A stretch of 64,000 nucleotides of DNA from Chrysophaeum taylorii (GCA_029834535.1 JAQMWT010000348.1:124001-188000); one strand, 5' to 3'. Shown: positions 43,447 to 53,473, counted from the stretch's first letter. Program-made: numbers and translations. Notes: a model not told the origin generated them from the letters alone.

Positions 43447-44031
43447 CTACGCATCGTCGTCGTCCTCCTCTAGGAGGAACAAGTCGCCGACGCAGACGTC
43501 GGGATGCTCGTGCGAAGGAAGTTTCTCGGGAACTGGCCAGAACATCATGGAAAGGCGCGCTTCCCGGAGGCCTTTGATGGTCGAGGTGGCGCGCTTGATG
43601 GCTTGGACGCCGTGGAGGACAGCTGCGGCGTCGAAGACGAGGGCGTCGCCGCACCGGACGTCGAGGAGTCTGGATCCCGCCCGGAAATCGCAGGCAGCAC
43701 CAAACGAGAGAATCGCGAGAGGCTTTGGCCGGCGGCCGACCGAGGCGTCGAGGTGCGGGAACATTCGGCCGCGAGGGCCGTAGACGACGACCTGCGCCAC
43801 GAGCGGCGCGTCGCAAGGGACGGTGGCGTTGGTCTTGGGCCCAGCGAGCGCGAAGGCGCGCCGCGCCGCTGCGACGGCGAGGTCTGGCGGGCGGACGTCG
43901 AGGCGCGCGCCGCCCTCGTCGTGGTCCGGCACGTCGATGCGACCGAGGGCGGCGACGATTGCCTCGCACGTCTCCTCATCGAGCAAACCCGGCAAGACGA
44001 CGACGTCGTCGACGACGTCATGCGACGTCAT
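43447..44031 (-). CDS. 2-oxoglutarate/Fe(II)-dependent oxygenase, AlkB-like
   Basis: 194 aa, single exon. The double-stranded beta-helix iron site is visible: FPHLDASVG gives H93-x-D95, VLHGVQ gives H140, and ARLSMMFWP gives the 2OG-binding R159. The block LSFGAACDFRAGSRLLDVRCGDALVFDAAAVLHGV resembles the AlkB/ALKBH pattern (S.G..CDF..., L..GD.lvFdg...HGV). The enzyme would hydroxylate or demethylate a substrate, either nucleic acid or protein. No nucleotide-recognition lid is recognisable, so the substrate is open. It is divergent from the PDZ gene with 46 bp between ATGs. An acidic tail (EEDDDDA) ends the protein. Confidence 0.82.
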   Translation of the reverse strand: MTSHDVVDDVVVLPGLLDEETCEAIVAALGRIDVPDHDEGGARLDVRPPDLAVAAARRAFALAGPKTNATVPCDAPLVAQVVVYGPRGRMFPHLDASVGRRPKPLAILSFGAACDFRAGSRLLDVRCGDALVFDAAAVLHGVQAIKRATSTIKGLREARLSMMFWPVPEKLPSHEHPDVCVGDLFLLEEDDDDA

Positions 44032-44077
44032 TCATTGAATCATCGGCTTCAAATTCTGGATTCTTTCCTTCTTCGCG
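44032..44077. promoter_or_regulatory. Bidirectional promoter, 2OG oxygenase / PDZ protein
   Basis: 46 bp between two divergent ATGs, containing TTCATTGAATCATCGG and a TTCTTTCCTTCTTC tract. Confidence 0.5.
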
Positions 44078-44945
44078 ATGGTCACGGTGGTCGCAAGGAA
44101 CGCGTTCGTGACCGCCTACAGCGTGACGCTCCCACCGGGCACGGTCGGGACCGACCTGATATTCCGTAACGAATCCAAGGATCCGGCGAGTAGTTGTTGC
44201 TGACAGCCGAAAGTTGGGAGCACAGGCGCGTATCGAGGTCGCTGCGGTACGCGGGGAGGCCGCCGACCGCGGGATATTGGTAGGCGACATATTGGTCGCG
44301 TTTGGCGGGTACGGGCTGCCGGGGCGCGCGTCGGCGGTGGAACTCGAGGAGCTCATGAGGAAGCAGGAGACGCTCGGGGAGACGCTCGCCGTGGACGTGC
44401 TGATGTGGCGTAACAGGTATCGGTTCGGGGAGATGGGGGACGACAAGTTGGCGGGCGTGGAGGTGTTGTTTGCCTTGTCGAAGCGCGAGCGCGCGAGCGA
44501 CATCGTGTGGGCGGAAATCAAGTTTGACGAGCGGCGGGTTTTTGCGATGGCGCTCGCCCCCGTCTCGCGGCGTCGACGGCAGCGTCCCTTCGAAGCAGGA
44601 CTTATCATCGTCGGAATCAATCACGAGCCCGTCCCCGAGATCGCGAGCCTCGACGATCTCGAGCGTCGCATCGAGGCCCACGAGCAAGCGAGTCCGGTAT
44701 TGCTCAATATGTGGCGGGTGAGGAGCAAGAAGACCAAGGCGCACATCCTGCGGCACTGCAAGGTCGTGGTCCCCGTCCGCGGCGAGGGCAACACCTGCTG
44801 CGCCTCGGACTCCCAGTGCCCCGACTCGGAAGATTGCACGGACTTCATCCTCATGCCGAGGACGCCCTGCAGCACCTGGTGCGTTGCGATCCCCGTCGAC
44901 CCTGACGCCGACTCCACGCTGGGTGGTGGCAAAGAATACACATAA
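44078..44945 (+). CDS. Tandem PDZ-domain protein with a Cys-rich tail
   Basis: PDZ domains bind short C-terminal peptides and build protein assemblies. Exon 1 from the ATG at 44078 encodes MVTVVARNAFVTAYSVTLPP.., the first strand of a PDZ fold. A 55-nt intron (44166-44220) joins it to QARIEVAAVRGEAADRGILVGDILVAFGG, the core of PDZ 1. A second PDZ-like unit follows (VFAMALAP.., GLIIVGINHEPVPEIASLDDLERRI). The last 55 residues are Cys-rich (CCASDSQCPDSEDC..PCSTWC) and do not match a domain I know. A 31-nt intron from 44190 is an alternative and would add eight residues. It may act as a scaffold. Confidence 0.65.
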
Positions 44946-45033
44946 GAAAGAAGTCTACGTATACGTCTCTAAAGGAAAGTGGCGGAATCCCACCACCACC
45001 ACCACCACAACGCGATGAATCATCGCGACCGGT

Positions 45034-45072
<39 letters not shown>

Positions 45073-45257
45073 TCCTCCTTTTTCCTTGTGTCAGTCAGGA
45101 AAGGAGTGCGTGCGTGCCCATCATCAATCACCCCTCCGACCGTTGGGCGAAGATAATGTACTAGTAGTATTCATTCAAAAAACCGGGGTTATTATTATTA
45201 TTATTATTATTCGAGAATTGTAAATACATACCCCTTTTGAAGAAGAAGCAGGAAGGG
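44946..45257. other. Intergenic, simple repeats
   Basis: CAC, GGC and ATT triplet runs (44990-45010, 45041-45071, 45189-45210). No gene seen. Confidence 0.6.
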
Positions 45258-47402
45258 ATGGCGTTCCCGCTTGAGGGACCCGAGGTGGCGTACGAGGCCC
45301 CGCCCGATGTGGCTTACGAGAAGCACCGCGAGCTGAAGAAGTACACGCGGGAGCTGCTCCGGGACCACGATGCCCTCGCGAAGTCGCTCGCGTCGGCCGA
45401 GGAGGTTGCAGAGTCTCGGCGCGAGGAGGTGGAGCGGCTGACGGCGCTCGCGGAGGCGTTGAGCGAGAAGCAGCCCCCCGTGGTGATGGAGGCGGGGGGA
45501 AACTCGTACCTGTTTGGCGAGCTGCTTCGGACGAGGGACCGCGCGCAGTTGGCCGAGGCGGAGTCGCAGCGACTCAAGGTGATGCTGGCGATGGCGCGGG
45601 ACCTGCGCGGCGTGGACGTCGCGCGGCGGCGGGCGGCCGCGTCGCGGGCGCTGGTCGCGGCCCTCGAGAATTTGCGTCGGCGCGCCGCCGGCGTTCCGCG
45701 GGACGAGGAAGAGGCGAAGCGCAGGTCGTCGACGGCGTCGTCGGCAGCCGCTCGCGCGCGGTCTCGGCTGGTGTCGAGGCTGGAGACGGCGGCCGAGGCG
45801 GCGACGCGGTCGGGGCGGCGGCGGAGGCGGCTGAAGAACGGGGACGGGGTCGCGCGGCGGCTCGTGGAGGCCGTGGAAGCAGTGCTGATGCACCGGATCG
45901 CAGCGCGGGGCTACGACGGCTTCGTGATGGAGGCGGCGGCGGCGACGGCGGTGCGTCGTCTCGCGACGCGGCGGGCGCGCGAGCGCCTCGAGGAGGAGGT
46001 GCTGTTGTGCGTCGCGCGGGCCAAGGAGGCGCGGGTGGCGTCGTGGCTGTCGCGCGTCGGATGGAGCGTCGGGCGGCTCGCCGTCCTCGAGCTGTTGAAC
46101 CGCGGCGCTCTGGGCTTCGCGCTCGACGCTCTCGCGCTCGAGGCTGGCAAGAGCGCGGGCCCGGCCGTCGGGCACTACGCCCACGGCGCGACCCTCCTGG
46201 ACGTGCGGGCCGCGACGCGCGTGGTCCAGGCGCTCCGGCGCCTCGAGGACGTGGCGACCTTCAGTCTGTCGCACGTCGCCGAGCGCGCGAGGTCCCTCGA
46301 GGCGACTCCGCCCAAGCTCTGGGCGGGCGTCTTGAAGCGCGCGGCTTCGGCCGGCTCTCTGCTGGCGCGCCACTCGTTCGCGGCCACCCACCTCCGCGTC
46401 TTTTCCGAGGACGACGACTCCTCGGACGAGGAAACCCCAGGTCACGAGAACGCGCCGTCGGCTGCCGTCCTCGCGGCTCTTCGGCGACGCGGAGCGACGA
46501 GCGCGGCGAACCTCGTCCTCGAGGCGTCGGCGTGGCGCAAGGCCCACCTCGACCGCTGTTTGTTCGGCGGCGGGACGAGTCTCGTCGAGCGCCGCGTCCG
46601 CCTCCGCGACGGCCCCGAGGACCACGTCGTCTGCTGGCAGTGGCAATCCAAGAGCGATCGGTTGAGGTGGTCTCTCGAGTACGATCACGGCGCCGTGACC
46701 GACCAGGACGACGACGCGCTCTTTACTCTCGTGCCTCCCGACGACGACGAGGACCGGGAGGATTCGTCGGACGACTGCGGGCCGGAGGACAAGCGCTGGG
46801 GCGGCGATCTCGCGCCCCCGGAGGACGACGACGACGACGAGACGATGTCTGTCGTTTCTCGCAGTCCCGACCGCTTGGCCGGTTTCCGCCTCGTTCGCGT
46901 GCCCGACCTCTTTCTCCCCGCCGAGCGCGTCGTCGGTGCCGAGCGCGACCTCGGCCCCGTCCGCGAGAGCTGGGCCGTCGTCCCGGCGACGGCACGAGTC
47001 TCGTTGCGGTGCGAGCTCGTGTCTTCGAGGCCGCTCGTCCGGAAACGCACCGCCAGATTCCGGGTCGCGGCCGTCCGCGCGACCGATTTTTTTGACACCT
47101 ACATGAGACGCGCCGCGCGCTCGGTCGAGCTCGCCGCCTGGACGGTTGCCGAAGAGAAGAGCCCGCCGCCCGACGACGCCGCCGACTTTGCCGCGCGATG
47201 CCAGCTGACGCCAAAGGCGAGGCCCCTCTTCCTTAGCCTCCAGCGGAACCTCCTCAAGCGCCTCGAGCCCCCGCGCAACTCCTTCGACCTCGACGGCGCG
47301 GTCTCTGACGACGACGACGACGACGCGTCCTCGTCCATGGGTGGTGGTGGTGGTGGTGGTGGAAGCCACAACAAAAAACTCTCCACTTTGTTCGTCTTCT
47401 GA
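45258..47402 (+). CDS. Large unknown protein with N-terminal coiled coil
   Basis: A 714-aa single-exon frame from the ATG at 45258 (MAFPLEGPEVAYEAPPDV). Residues 25-110 form a strongly charged coiled coil (KHRELKKYTRELLRDHDAL). Residues 110-340 are Ala/Arg-rich helices. The second half alternates acidic runs with beta-rich stretches (VVCWQWQSKSDRLRWSLEYDHG and RLAGFRLVRVPDLFLP). Tryptophans, evenly distributed charges and the absence of stops for more than 2 kb support real coding. The antisense frame is equally long but is an expected effect of GC-rich codons and lacks protein character. I do not recognise the family. Confidence 0.75.
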   Translation: MAFPLEGPEVAYEAPPDVAYEKHRELKKYTRELLRDHDALAKSLASAEEVAESRREEVERLTALAEALSEKQPPVVMEAGGNSYLFGELLRTRDRAQLAEAESQRLKVMLAMARDLRGVDVARRRAAASRALVAALENLRRRAAGVPRDEEEAKRRSSTASSAAARARSRLVSRLETAAEAATRSGRRRRRLKNGDGVARRLVEAVEAVLMHRIAARGYDGFVMEAAAATAVRRLATRRARERLEEEVLLCVARAKEARVASWLSRVGWSVGRLAVLELLNRGALGFALDALALEAGKSAGPAVGHYAHGATLLDVRAATRVVQALRRLEDVATFSLSHVAERARSLEATPPKLWAGVLKRAASAGSLLARHSFAATHLRVFSEDDDSSDEETPGHENAPSAAVLAALRRRGATSAANLVLEASAWRKAHLDRCLFGGGTSLVERRVRLRDGPEDHVVCWQWQSKSDRLRWSLEYDHGAVTDQDDDALFTLVPPDDDEDREDSSDDCGPEDKRWGGDLAPPEDDDDDETMSVVSRSPDRLAGFRLVRVPDLFLPAERVVGAERDLGPVRESWAVVPATARVSLRCELVSSRPLVRKRTARFRVAAVRATDFFDTYMRRAARSVELAAWTVAEEKSPPPDDAADFAARCQLTPKARPLFLSLQRNLLKRLEPPRNSFDLDGAVSDDDDDDASSSMGGGGGGGGSHNKKLSTLFVF

Positions 47403-47506
47403 CGACGACGACGACGACGACGACACCACGTTTGTTGAAAAACACAATATTGCGCCCTCCGCCGCCGCCGCCGCCGCCGGCGGCTGTATAATAATAACAA
47501 TAATAA

Positions 47507-48853
47507 CTAGACGAGGACGGCGGTGGCGTCGTCCTTGTTTTCGTGATGATCGGAGGGAGAGTGGGGGTCTTCTTCCTGTTGACGATGATGATCGGGGACG
47601 AAGGTGTCGAGCTCGAGGGCCCCCACGTGAAAGGCGGCCCGAGTGGCCCCGAAAAGGAAGGCGTGCTGGTGGTCCGAGGTGTCGAAGTACGCGGCCCGGA
47701 GCGTCGCGAAAGCCGTCACCGAGACCGCGAGCGCGAGCACGATTATCACGGCCAACACCACCTGCTTCGCCAGAACGATATTTCCTTTCTTCACCACAAA
47801 ATCATCATCATCATCATCATCCTCACGAGCACCAGACCGTCTCGCCTCGACGGCGGCGACGACGTCCATTTCGCAGTCGTCGATTTCGGGGAGCGACGCG
47901 TCCTCGTCGCAGGGTTCGAGACGATTTTCGACGAAAATTTCGTCCCTCGGACCTCGGACCTCGTTGGGGAGCCATCGCCAGGCCGCGACCGAATCGTTGT
48001 AGAATTCGATGGTCCCAAAACCGTACTTGGTACCGTTCCGGAAAGCCGACCACGGCTCGTCGTTGTGGTAGGGCCACGCGTCGTAGAGGGCTTCCCTGTT
48101 TCCGCCGTCTCCTATCGTCACGTAGGTCGGTCCTTCGCCGACGCGATCCAAACAGACTGCGTGAGACCTTTCGTAGGCGTGCACGTGACCCGAAAGGACG
48201 AGGGAAACCCCCGCGGCCGAGAGCACGGGCTCGAGCGAGTTCCGATGTCGACTCGTCGCGAGTTCCGGTCTGTGTTTTTCGTTGGTCGAATACCACGGGG
48301 CGTGCATCCCGACGATAACCCACGGAGTCACGGACCGATCCACGCACGACAGCTCTCGCTCGAGCCACGCGCGCTGCCGGGATCCCTCGCCGGCCTCGGC
48401 GTACGTGTTGAGGGCCAAAAACTTGGCCCGTCCGACGCTAAACGAGTAAAAACTCGAACCGTAGTCGTACGTGAGATTGTTGTCGTACGTGTCCTCCGCA
48501 AAAGTCCCCGGCCCCACGATTTCGGAGGCCACCTCGGGCGCCGGGTATCGCCGCCGATACCCCTCGAACGCCTCGCCCACCGCGTTCTCGATTTCGTGAT
48601 TCCCCGGCAACGCCAGGAGGGGCATTTCCGAAAACGTCGGCTCGACGATGGACTCCCACGAGTCCCAACGCTCTCCTTGGCCGTCGGCGTACGAGAGGTC
48701 GCCCACCAAAAACGTCACTTGGGGCCGGGGCTGGTGCATCCCCAGGGCCTCGATCGTTTCTTCAGAGTACGGGGTTTGCCCATGGTCGCCCAGGACGGCC
48801 ACGGTAAGCGGGTACGAATCGTCGGGGGTTCGCATCACGTACGAAGACAACTC

Positions 48854-48887
<34 letters not shown>

Positions 48888-49171
48888 ATTCGGTACTCGT
48901 AGCTCGTATTCGCCAAGAGGCCCCGCACGGTCGCGTGGTGAATAAACGGCGACATATAGGACGCTGTCGAATATTGCTTTACCGACCACGCCGGGAACCT
49001 CGTCCACTCCCCCGCGATCAGCACCTCGAGGGCATCCTCGGCGGGACTGGGGAGCGCCCACGTCACGATCATCTCACCCGGACCCGACCCGAGCGTGATG
49101 TGCACCTGCTTCCTCTCGGCCCCGACGCCAACAACAACAACACTGAGAAGAACAACCAAAGCTACAACCAT
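47507..49171 (-). CDS. Purple acid phosphatase, membrane-anchored
   Basis: A binuclear metallophosphoesterase that releases phosphate from organic esters, usually outside the cell or in vacuoles. The 554-aa product starts with a signal peptide (MVVALVVLLSVVVVGVGAE). It has the N-terminal fibronectin-like domain (VHITLGSGPGEMIVTW) and then all five metal motifs in order: GDHGQ, GDLSYADG, GNHE, VGMHAPWY and GHVHAYERS. The Tyr in GDxSYADG supplies the purple charge-transfer ligand. A serine run of about 11 codons lies in the fibronectin part. Beyond the catalytic domain there is an acidic stretch, a membrane segment (QVVLAVIIVLALAVSVTAF) and a cytosolic tail. So it is a type I membrane protein rather than freely secreted. 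Confidence 0.95.
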
Positions 49172-49266
49172 TATTATTATTTGTCGTCACCCCCGAAGAA
49201 TCAACGGCACGCACTATCCGGTCGGAGAGAGGCGCGAATTGTAGGAGTAGTATTTTGTGGCGCGTT

Positions 49267-49348
49267 TTTTAGGAAGCCAACCCAACCCTGCCCAGAGTAT
49301 GTTTTGAGTACTTACTTAAAGTTGCGTGTTTGTTTTGGCTTCCTAAAA
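49267..49348. repeat. 82-bp inverted-repeat element
   Basis: TTTTAGGAAGCCAA (49267-49280) and its exact reverse complement TTGGCTTCCTAAAA (49335-49348) enclose 54 bp. Such 14-bp perfect ends on a tiny insert suggest a miniature transposable element or a stable RNA hairpin. Confidence 0.45.
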
Positions 49349-49372
49349 CCCTCAGCCACCTTCTTCTGTCGA

Positions 49373-49398
49373 GAGGGCTAGTTTTTCAACCAAAGGAT
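49373..49398 (+). repeat. 26-bp sequence shared with 31939-31964
   Basis: GAGGGCTAGTTTTTCAAC followed by CAAAGGAT is identical at both places, 17 kb apart. At 31939 it is the right end of an inverted-repeat element. Here the left partner is missing. Confidence 0.6.
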
Positions 49399-49869
49399 TT
49401 ATTTATCGAGAGGGACGGGTAGGAAGAAAAGAATCTGGCGGCCGGAAATAAGCTCATTCATTCTAAGGGATCACGAAATTTTATGGGCGGCGGTGGCGGC
49501 AAGGGGGAGAAAAAGAATCGTCGCGTCGGTGACAGCAAATCAAATCAAATCATAACCGGCGCGGAAGAAGAAGAAGTCTGGTGAGACGGCGGAAGAACGC
49601 TGGATTATACTTGCCCATAAATAATCGAATTGTTGCGCATCTTGAGGACGGACCTACGCGGGCATACCCAGAAGGATCGGAAGACACCCTCAGGCAGCCA
49701 GCCAGCCAGCCAGCCTCTCAGCCAGCCAGCCTCCCAGCCTGCCATATTGTGGCTGCGTGAGCGAAGCCGTCGTGGAATCATCGAAAAGACGCCACCTTCG
49801 GTCTTGCCTTTGAGAGCGAGAATGAAGAAGACGATGCGTGTGCGTAGAGATAGAAAAAGAGAGACGCGA

Positions 49870-49901
<32 letters not shown>

Positions 49902-49991
49902 ATGAGAGCGCTATCCCGGCTTTGGCCATGAAGCACAGACCCCCGGTCGGTCGGTCGAAAGGAAAGCAAGACACACGGCCCTAAAAAGTAG

Positions 49992-51578
49992 ATGGATGCC
50001 GTTTCGCTCGCGCGTCGGCAGGAGCTGCTGAGTCGCGCGCGGCGGCAGCGGCACGAGTGGCTCGAGGCGTGCCGCGGAGAGGATGGATTGTTGGAGAAGG
50101 GTAAACCGACGCGACTGCTGCGGCGCGAGTGCGAGCTGGAGGTGATCGAGGAGATGTCGAAGGAGTACTTTCCGAGCGGCGGGCGCGTGCTGCGATTTTT
50201 GTGCGAACAGAGTGGGGACGACCAGCGCGAACCTCTGGTGCCTTTGGCGGGGGATGACGAGGGGGTGCTGGACGCCGTGGACCGGAAAGTGGAGCTCCGG
50301 TGTAAGCAGTTGGCGGCGGAGACCAAGGAGGGGGAGACGGACGCTCTGATCGAACGGCTCAAACACCCCGACTACGTGGACGTGGTGCGGTCGCTCCAGC
50401 ACTTTGTGGGGGAGTACATCGAGCAGACCGTCAAGGGTGACGTCGCGGTCGAAGATGATGTCGAGGATGACTACCTCGTAGATACGGTGGAAAATTTTTT
50501 GGGCGACGACTACGAAGAGTTTTACGCCGAAGCGCGAAGGCGGGTCGAAGCCTTCGCGTCGCAGTGCGCCCAGACCCTCCACAAGTCCGAGCCCTGGAAG
50601 TCGTCGGCATCCCCCGAGAAGACGACCGACGCGGTCGAGACGCTCTTGCACAGACGGTTGAGCGTGACGCTTTTCGGGGCCGGGTGCCCCGACGCTAAGG
50701 CCGCCGACCGCGCCTGCCGCCGCGACGCCAAGCTCGCCGCGCGACTCCAAACCTTATCGTTCGTCGACTTCGAGCACCTCAACCAGCCCGAGCCCGACGC
50801 AGGAGAGTGGGAGGCGGCGATAACCGCGCTCAGGTACCTCGATCGCGCCAAGGCGCCCTCGGACAAGGTTGCCAAGCTCAAGCGCGCGACGCGGTCGATA
50901 GCGAGCGCCGTCGGCGAGGGTGCGCCGGGGGCCGACGAAATTTTGCCCGGCTTCATCGTGGCGATCGCCAAGGCGAATCCCAAGTTCCTCGATAGTACGC
51001 TCCGGTACCTCAAGCGCTTTGGAAAGACAACGGGAGAGGACGCCTACGTCATCACTAACTTTATGAGCGCGGTCGACTTCCTTCTCACGGCCAACGCCGA
51101 GAGCTTCGACATGTCCCAGGAAGATTTTCAGAACCGCATCGACGAGAATACGAGACGGCTCGAGGACAGGCTCCAACCCGACCAAACTAAGGACCTCGTC
51201 ATCGCGTCGGCTGACCTTCTCGAGAGGGAAAGACAAAAGCCCCTCCGGGAAGTCTCCGCCCGAGAGATCCGGGCCCTCCGTTTGGCCCGCCAGGCCGAGA
51301 GCGCCGTCATCCTCGCCAACTCATCCTACGCGCGCGGGGCTCCTCCTCCTCCTCCTCCTCCTCCTCATATTGATGGTGGAAACGCCTCCACCTTCCCGCC
51401 GCCGCCGCCGCCGCCGCCGCCGGGCACCTCGGAATCTTCTTCCGACGACGCGGCGCGGCGCTTCGTCGGAGCTGATCCCGACCACCTCTCCCCCGTCGCT
51501 GTCCGCCAACTCCTCGCGGACTACCACACCCTCGTCGCCCGCCTCGACACCCACCGCCGGCACGGCACCCCTCCCTGA
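49992..51578 (+). CDS. VPS9-domain protein, putative Rab5-type GEF
   Basis: VPS9 domains exchange GDP for GTP on Rab5/Rab21-type GTPases in early endocytosis. The domain lies at about residues 245-365. APSDKVAKLKRATRSI is followed by GADEILPGFIVAIAKANP with the catalytic Asp. SLRYL-like STLRYLKRF then leads to GEDAYVITNFMSAVDFLL with the conserved Tyr. The N-terminal 240 residues are helical, as in Rabex/Rin-type helical bundles. The C-terminal part has two proline runs of eight and nine residues, probably SH3- or profilin-binding. With AP-4 and ARP3 in the same window it fits membrane traffic, although co-location is not evidence of co-function. 528 aa. Confidence 0.88.
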   Translation: MDAVSLARRQELLSRARRQRHEWLEACRGEDGLLEKGKPTRLLRRECELEVIEEMSKEYFPSGGRVLRFLCEQSGDDQREPLVPLAGDDEGVLDAVDRKVELRCKQLAAETKEGETDALIERLKHPDYVDVVRSLQHFVGEYIEQTVKGDVAVEDDVEDDYLVDTVENFLGDDYEEFYAEARRRVEAFASQCAQTLHKSEPWKSSASPEKTTDAVETLLHRRLSVTLFGAGCPDAKAADRACRRDAKLAARLQTLSFVDFEHLNQPEPDAGEWEAAITALRYLDRAKAPSDKVAKLKRATRSIASAVGEGAPGADEILPGFIVAIAKANPKFLDSTLRYLKRFGKTTGEDAYVITNFMSAVDFLLTANAESFDMSQEDFQNRIDENTRRLEDRLQPDQTKDLVIASADLLERERQKPLREVSAREIRALRLARQAESAVILANSSYARGAPPPPPPPPHIDGGNASTFPPPPPPPPPGTSESSSDDAARRFVGADPDHLSPVAVRQLLADYHTLVARLDTHRRHGTPP

Positions 51579-51651
51579 GGAGGAGTCCTTAAGTCCGAAA
51601 CGACCAACGGACCTCTTGTTGTACCTGTCGTAAAAAAATCGCCACGCGACG

Positions 51652-52584
51652 ATGATGAAGATGATCATCATCTTTGTTGTCGGTGCCGTCGGAGACCGCC
51701 CCCAAATCTACGTCGTCGGGCTCCCCAAGACGGGGACAACGACGATGAGAGGAATGTTGAAGAGCTTGGGCTTGTCCGTCGGAAAAAACGAGCCCGAACT
51801 CAAACGAAACGACGGGAACTGGTCCTTCGACGTCTTTCGTCGCTACGACGCCGTCATCAACAGCAACGAGCACATCTACCCCCAGCTCAAAAAACACTAC
51901 CCCGATATGCGGTTTGTCGTGACGTTCCGGTCGAACCGAAGTCGCTGGCTCCAGAGCGCCGCCCGACACTTCTGCTTTCGAAGCTGGACCAAAGCCGACG
52001 ACAAGTACACGACCTGGTGGCTCAGGCGCTTCGACGCCGACTACTTCGACTTCTTCTACCAGCGCTACTACCGGGACGTGTTCGAGTTCTTCGACAAACC
52101 CATCGTCTTCGACGTCGACTCTCTCCGGAACGCGACCTACGTCCGTGCCTTTAAGACAGCCTTGCTCCAAGTCGTACAATCCCGCCGCGACTTTGATATA
52201 CCCCACGACAACAGCCGCCCCGAGTGCTGCTTCCAGGGCCTTTTGAGGCCTAATGCCTCGGGAAAACCGGTCCTGCCCTACGCGCCGGACGAGGACGAGA
52301 TGTGTCTGCGCCTGGCCGCCGAATGCCGGATCCCGGTGGATAGAGCCTTGGACTTGAGGCACCAACCCGCGTGGTTCGAGGCTACCGGCACCAAGCTCGG
52401 CGGCTTCTCTGAGACCCTCGACCTCGACCACGACCAGGATGACGACTACGATCCTTCTTCCCCCTGGCGACGCGCCTACTGCCACCTTCCCCCCGAACTC
52501 TCGAGACGCAAGTACAAACACCCCAGACCCGGCGGCGGCGGCGGACTTGCTCTTAATTCTCCTCCGGACAACAACAATAATTAA
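51652..52584 (+). CDS. P-loop sulfotransferase, Golgi-type
   Basis: Transfers sulfate from PAPS to a carbohydrate or protein. 310 aa with a short hydrophobic N-terminus (MMKMIIIFVVGAVGD). The 5'-phosphosulfate loop VGLPKTGTTT is at 23-31 and the 3'-phosphate site FRSNRSRWLQS at 92-102. HFCF..W, two aromatic clusters and PHDNSRPECC follow. The family resembles small marine protist sulfotransferases of the Sulfotransfer_3/4 type. The stop (52582-52584) directly abuts the TA that borders the DNA transposon. The transposon therefore inserted exactly at the 3' end of the gene and may supply its 3' UTR. Confidence 0.85.
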   Translation: MMKMIIIFVVGAVGDRPQIYVVGLPKTGTTTMRGMLKSLGLSVGKNEPELKRNDGNWSFDVFRRYDAVINSNEHIYPQLKKHYPDMRFVVTFRSNRSRWLQSAARHFCFRSWTKADDKYTTWWLRRFDADYFDFFYQRYYRDVFEFFDKPIVFDVDSLRNATYVRAFKTALLQVVQSRRDFDIPHDNSRPECCFQGLLRPNASGKPVLPYAPDEDEMCLRLAAECRIPVDRALDLRHQPAWFEATGTKLGGFSETLDLDHDQDDDYDPSSPWRRAYCHLPPELSRRKYKHPRPGGGGGLALNSPPDNNNN

Positions 52585-53087
52585 TAGGGTAAATGTCGCA
52601 TCACTGGTTCTTGAGGTCACATCACTGTTACACAAAAAAGTGAGGTCACATCACTCACGCCCTATGCAAATCACTGATACCCCATTTATGCTTAGGTCAC
52701 ATCACCCGTACCCTAGGGACACATCACTCGTTCCCTGTCTCGCGGGCTCACAGGTACCAGTGATGTGTCCCGAACTGGTGTATAGTAACGAGTGATATGA
52801 CCCATATTAGAAAAAATGTACAAGTGATGTGAGAAAGAAGGAACAGTTGATGGAACGTAGTTCAAATCAGACTTACGCCGGCAGTTTCGTATCAGGCACC
52901 GTTGCCAGCGGTCCTGCAGACGGGGGTGAGTGAGAGACGCGCGCTTTCTGCAGGTGCCGGTCCCGCCGGATCTTGGACGGTCGGTAGACTTTCGTGAGGT
53001 GTCGGCGTCTCGGGAGAGCGTCGATAGCCTAATGAACATCTCGGACACATTCAGAGAATACGCAGAAGTTTTCGCGACTCAAATTGA

Positions 53088-53444
53088 TTGATTGAAAGCC
53101 CAGCTTCCGACGACGACGAGGAGGATGGAGGGCCCGAGGATGCGCTGCGGGGCGGGGGCGCTGAAGGAGTCTCGGCGACGGAGCGAAAGGCGGTGTGTCG
53201 AAAGGCGGTGTGTCGAAAGGCCAGGACCGAGGCCATCAAAGCCGAGAACGCCCGCCACGAGGGCTTGAACCAGCCGATGCCGCGAAAACTGGCGCAAATC
53301 CCGCACGACGAGAAACTCGAAGTCGGCAAAGTGTACCCGAGTCGGGCCCGCGCAGAACTTCAAGCGACTGAATTGGCTGCGAGGAACAGCAAGGTCCTGC
53401 TCGCGAATGGCCCACCGGTTCAAAGGCTCGCCTATGGGCATTAA
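53088..53444 (+). CDS. Transposon ORF 1, unknown
   Basis: A 118-aa frame inside the DNA transposon. It has an acidic start and a basic helical part with the duplicated heptapeptide ERKAVCRKAVCRKA (from a 14-bp duplication). It ends before the transposase-like frame. No family recognised. Confidence 0.35.
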   Translation: MIESPASDDDEEDGGPEDALRGGGAEGVSATERKAVCRKAVCRKARTEAIKAENARHEGLNQPMPRKLAQIPHDEKLEVGKVYPSRARAELQATELAARNSKVLLANGPPVQRLAYGH

Positions 53445-53473
53445 CATGAAGCCGACAAAGAACGGAAGTAGGC

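Larger units (their letters stand above)
49172..49991. other. Intergenic region with miniature elements and microsatellites
   Basis: 820 bp with no gene. It holds a small inverted-repeat element (49267-49348), a dispersed 26-bp sequence (49373-49398), CCAG units (49696-49740) and TGTC units (49871-49900). The upstream region of the VPS9 gene has no obvious box. Confidence 0.7.

Noticed and set aside
45207-47447. 746-codon frame on the minus strand
   Set aside because: It is antisense to the plus-strand coiled-coil protein. It consists of His/Arg/Leu-rich low-information sequence produced by GC-rich codon positions.
49630-49905. Possible CRISPR-like or satellite array (CCAG and TGTC units)
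   Set aside because: Pure microsatellites without spacers. The genome is eukaryotic and there are no cas genes.
49992-52584. VPS9 and sulfotransferase genes as an operon-like pair
   Set aside because: They are tandem with a 73-bp gap, but the functions are unrelated and compact spacing is general in this window.
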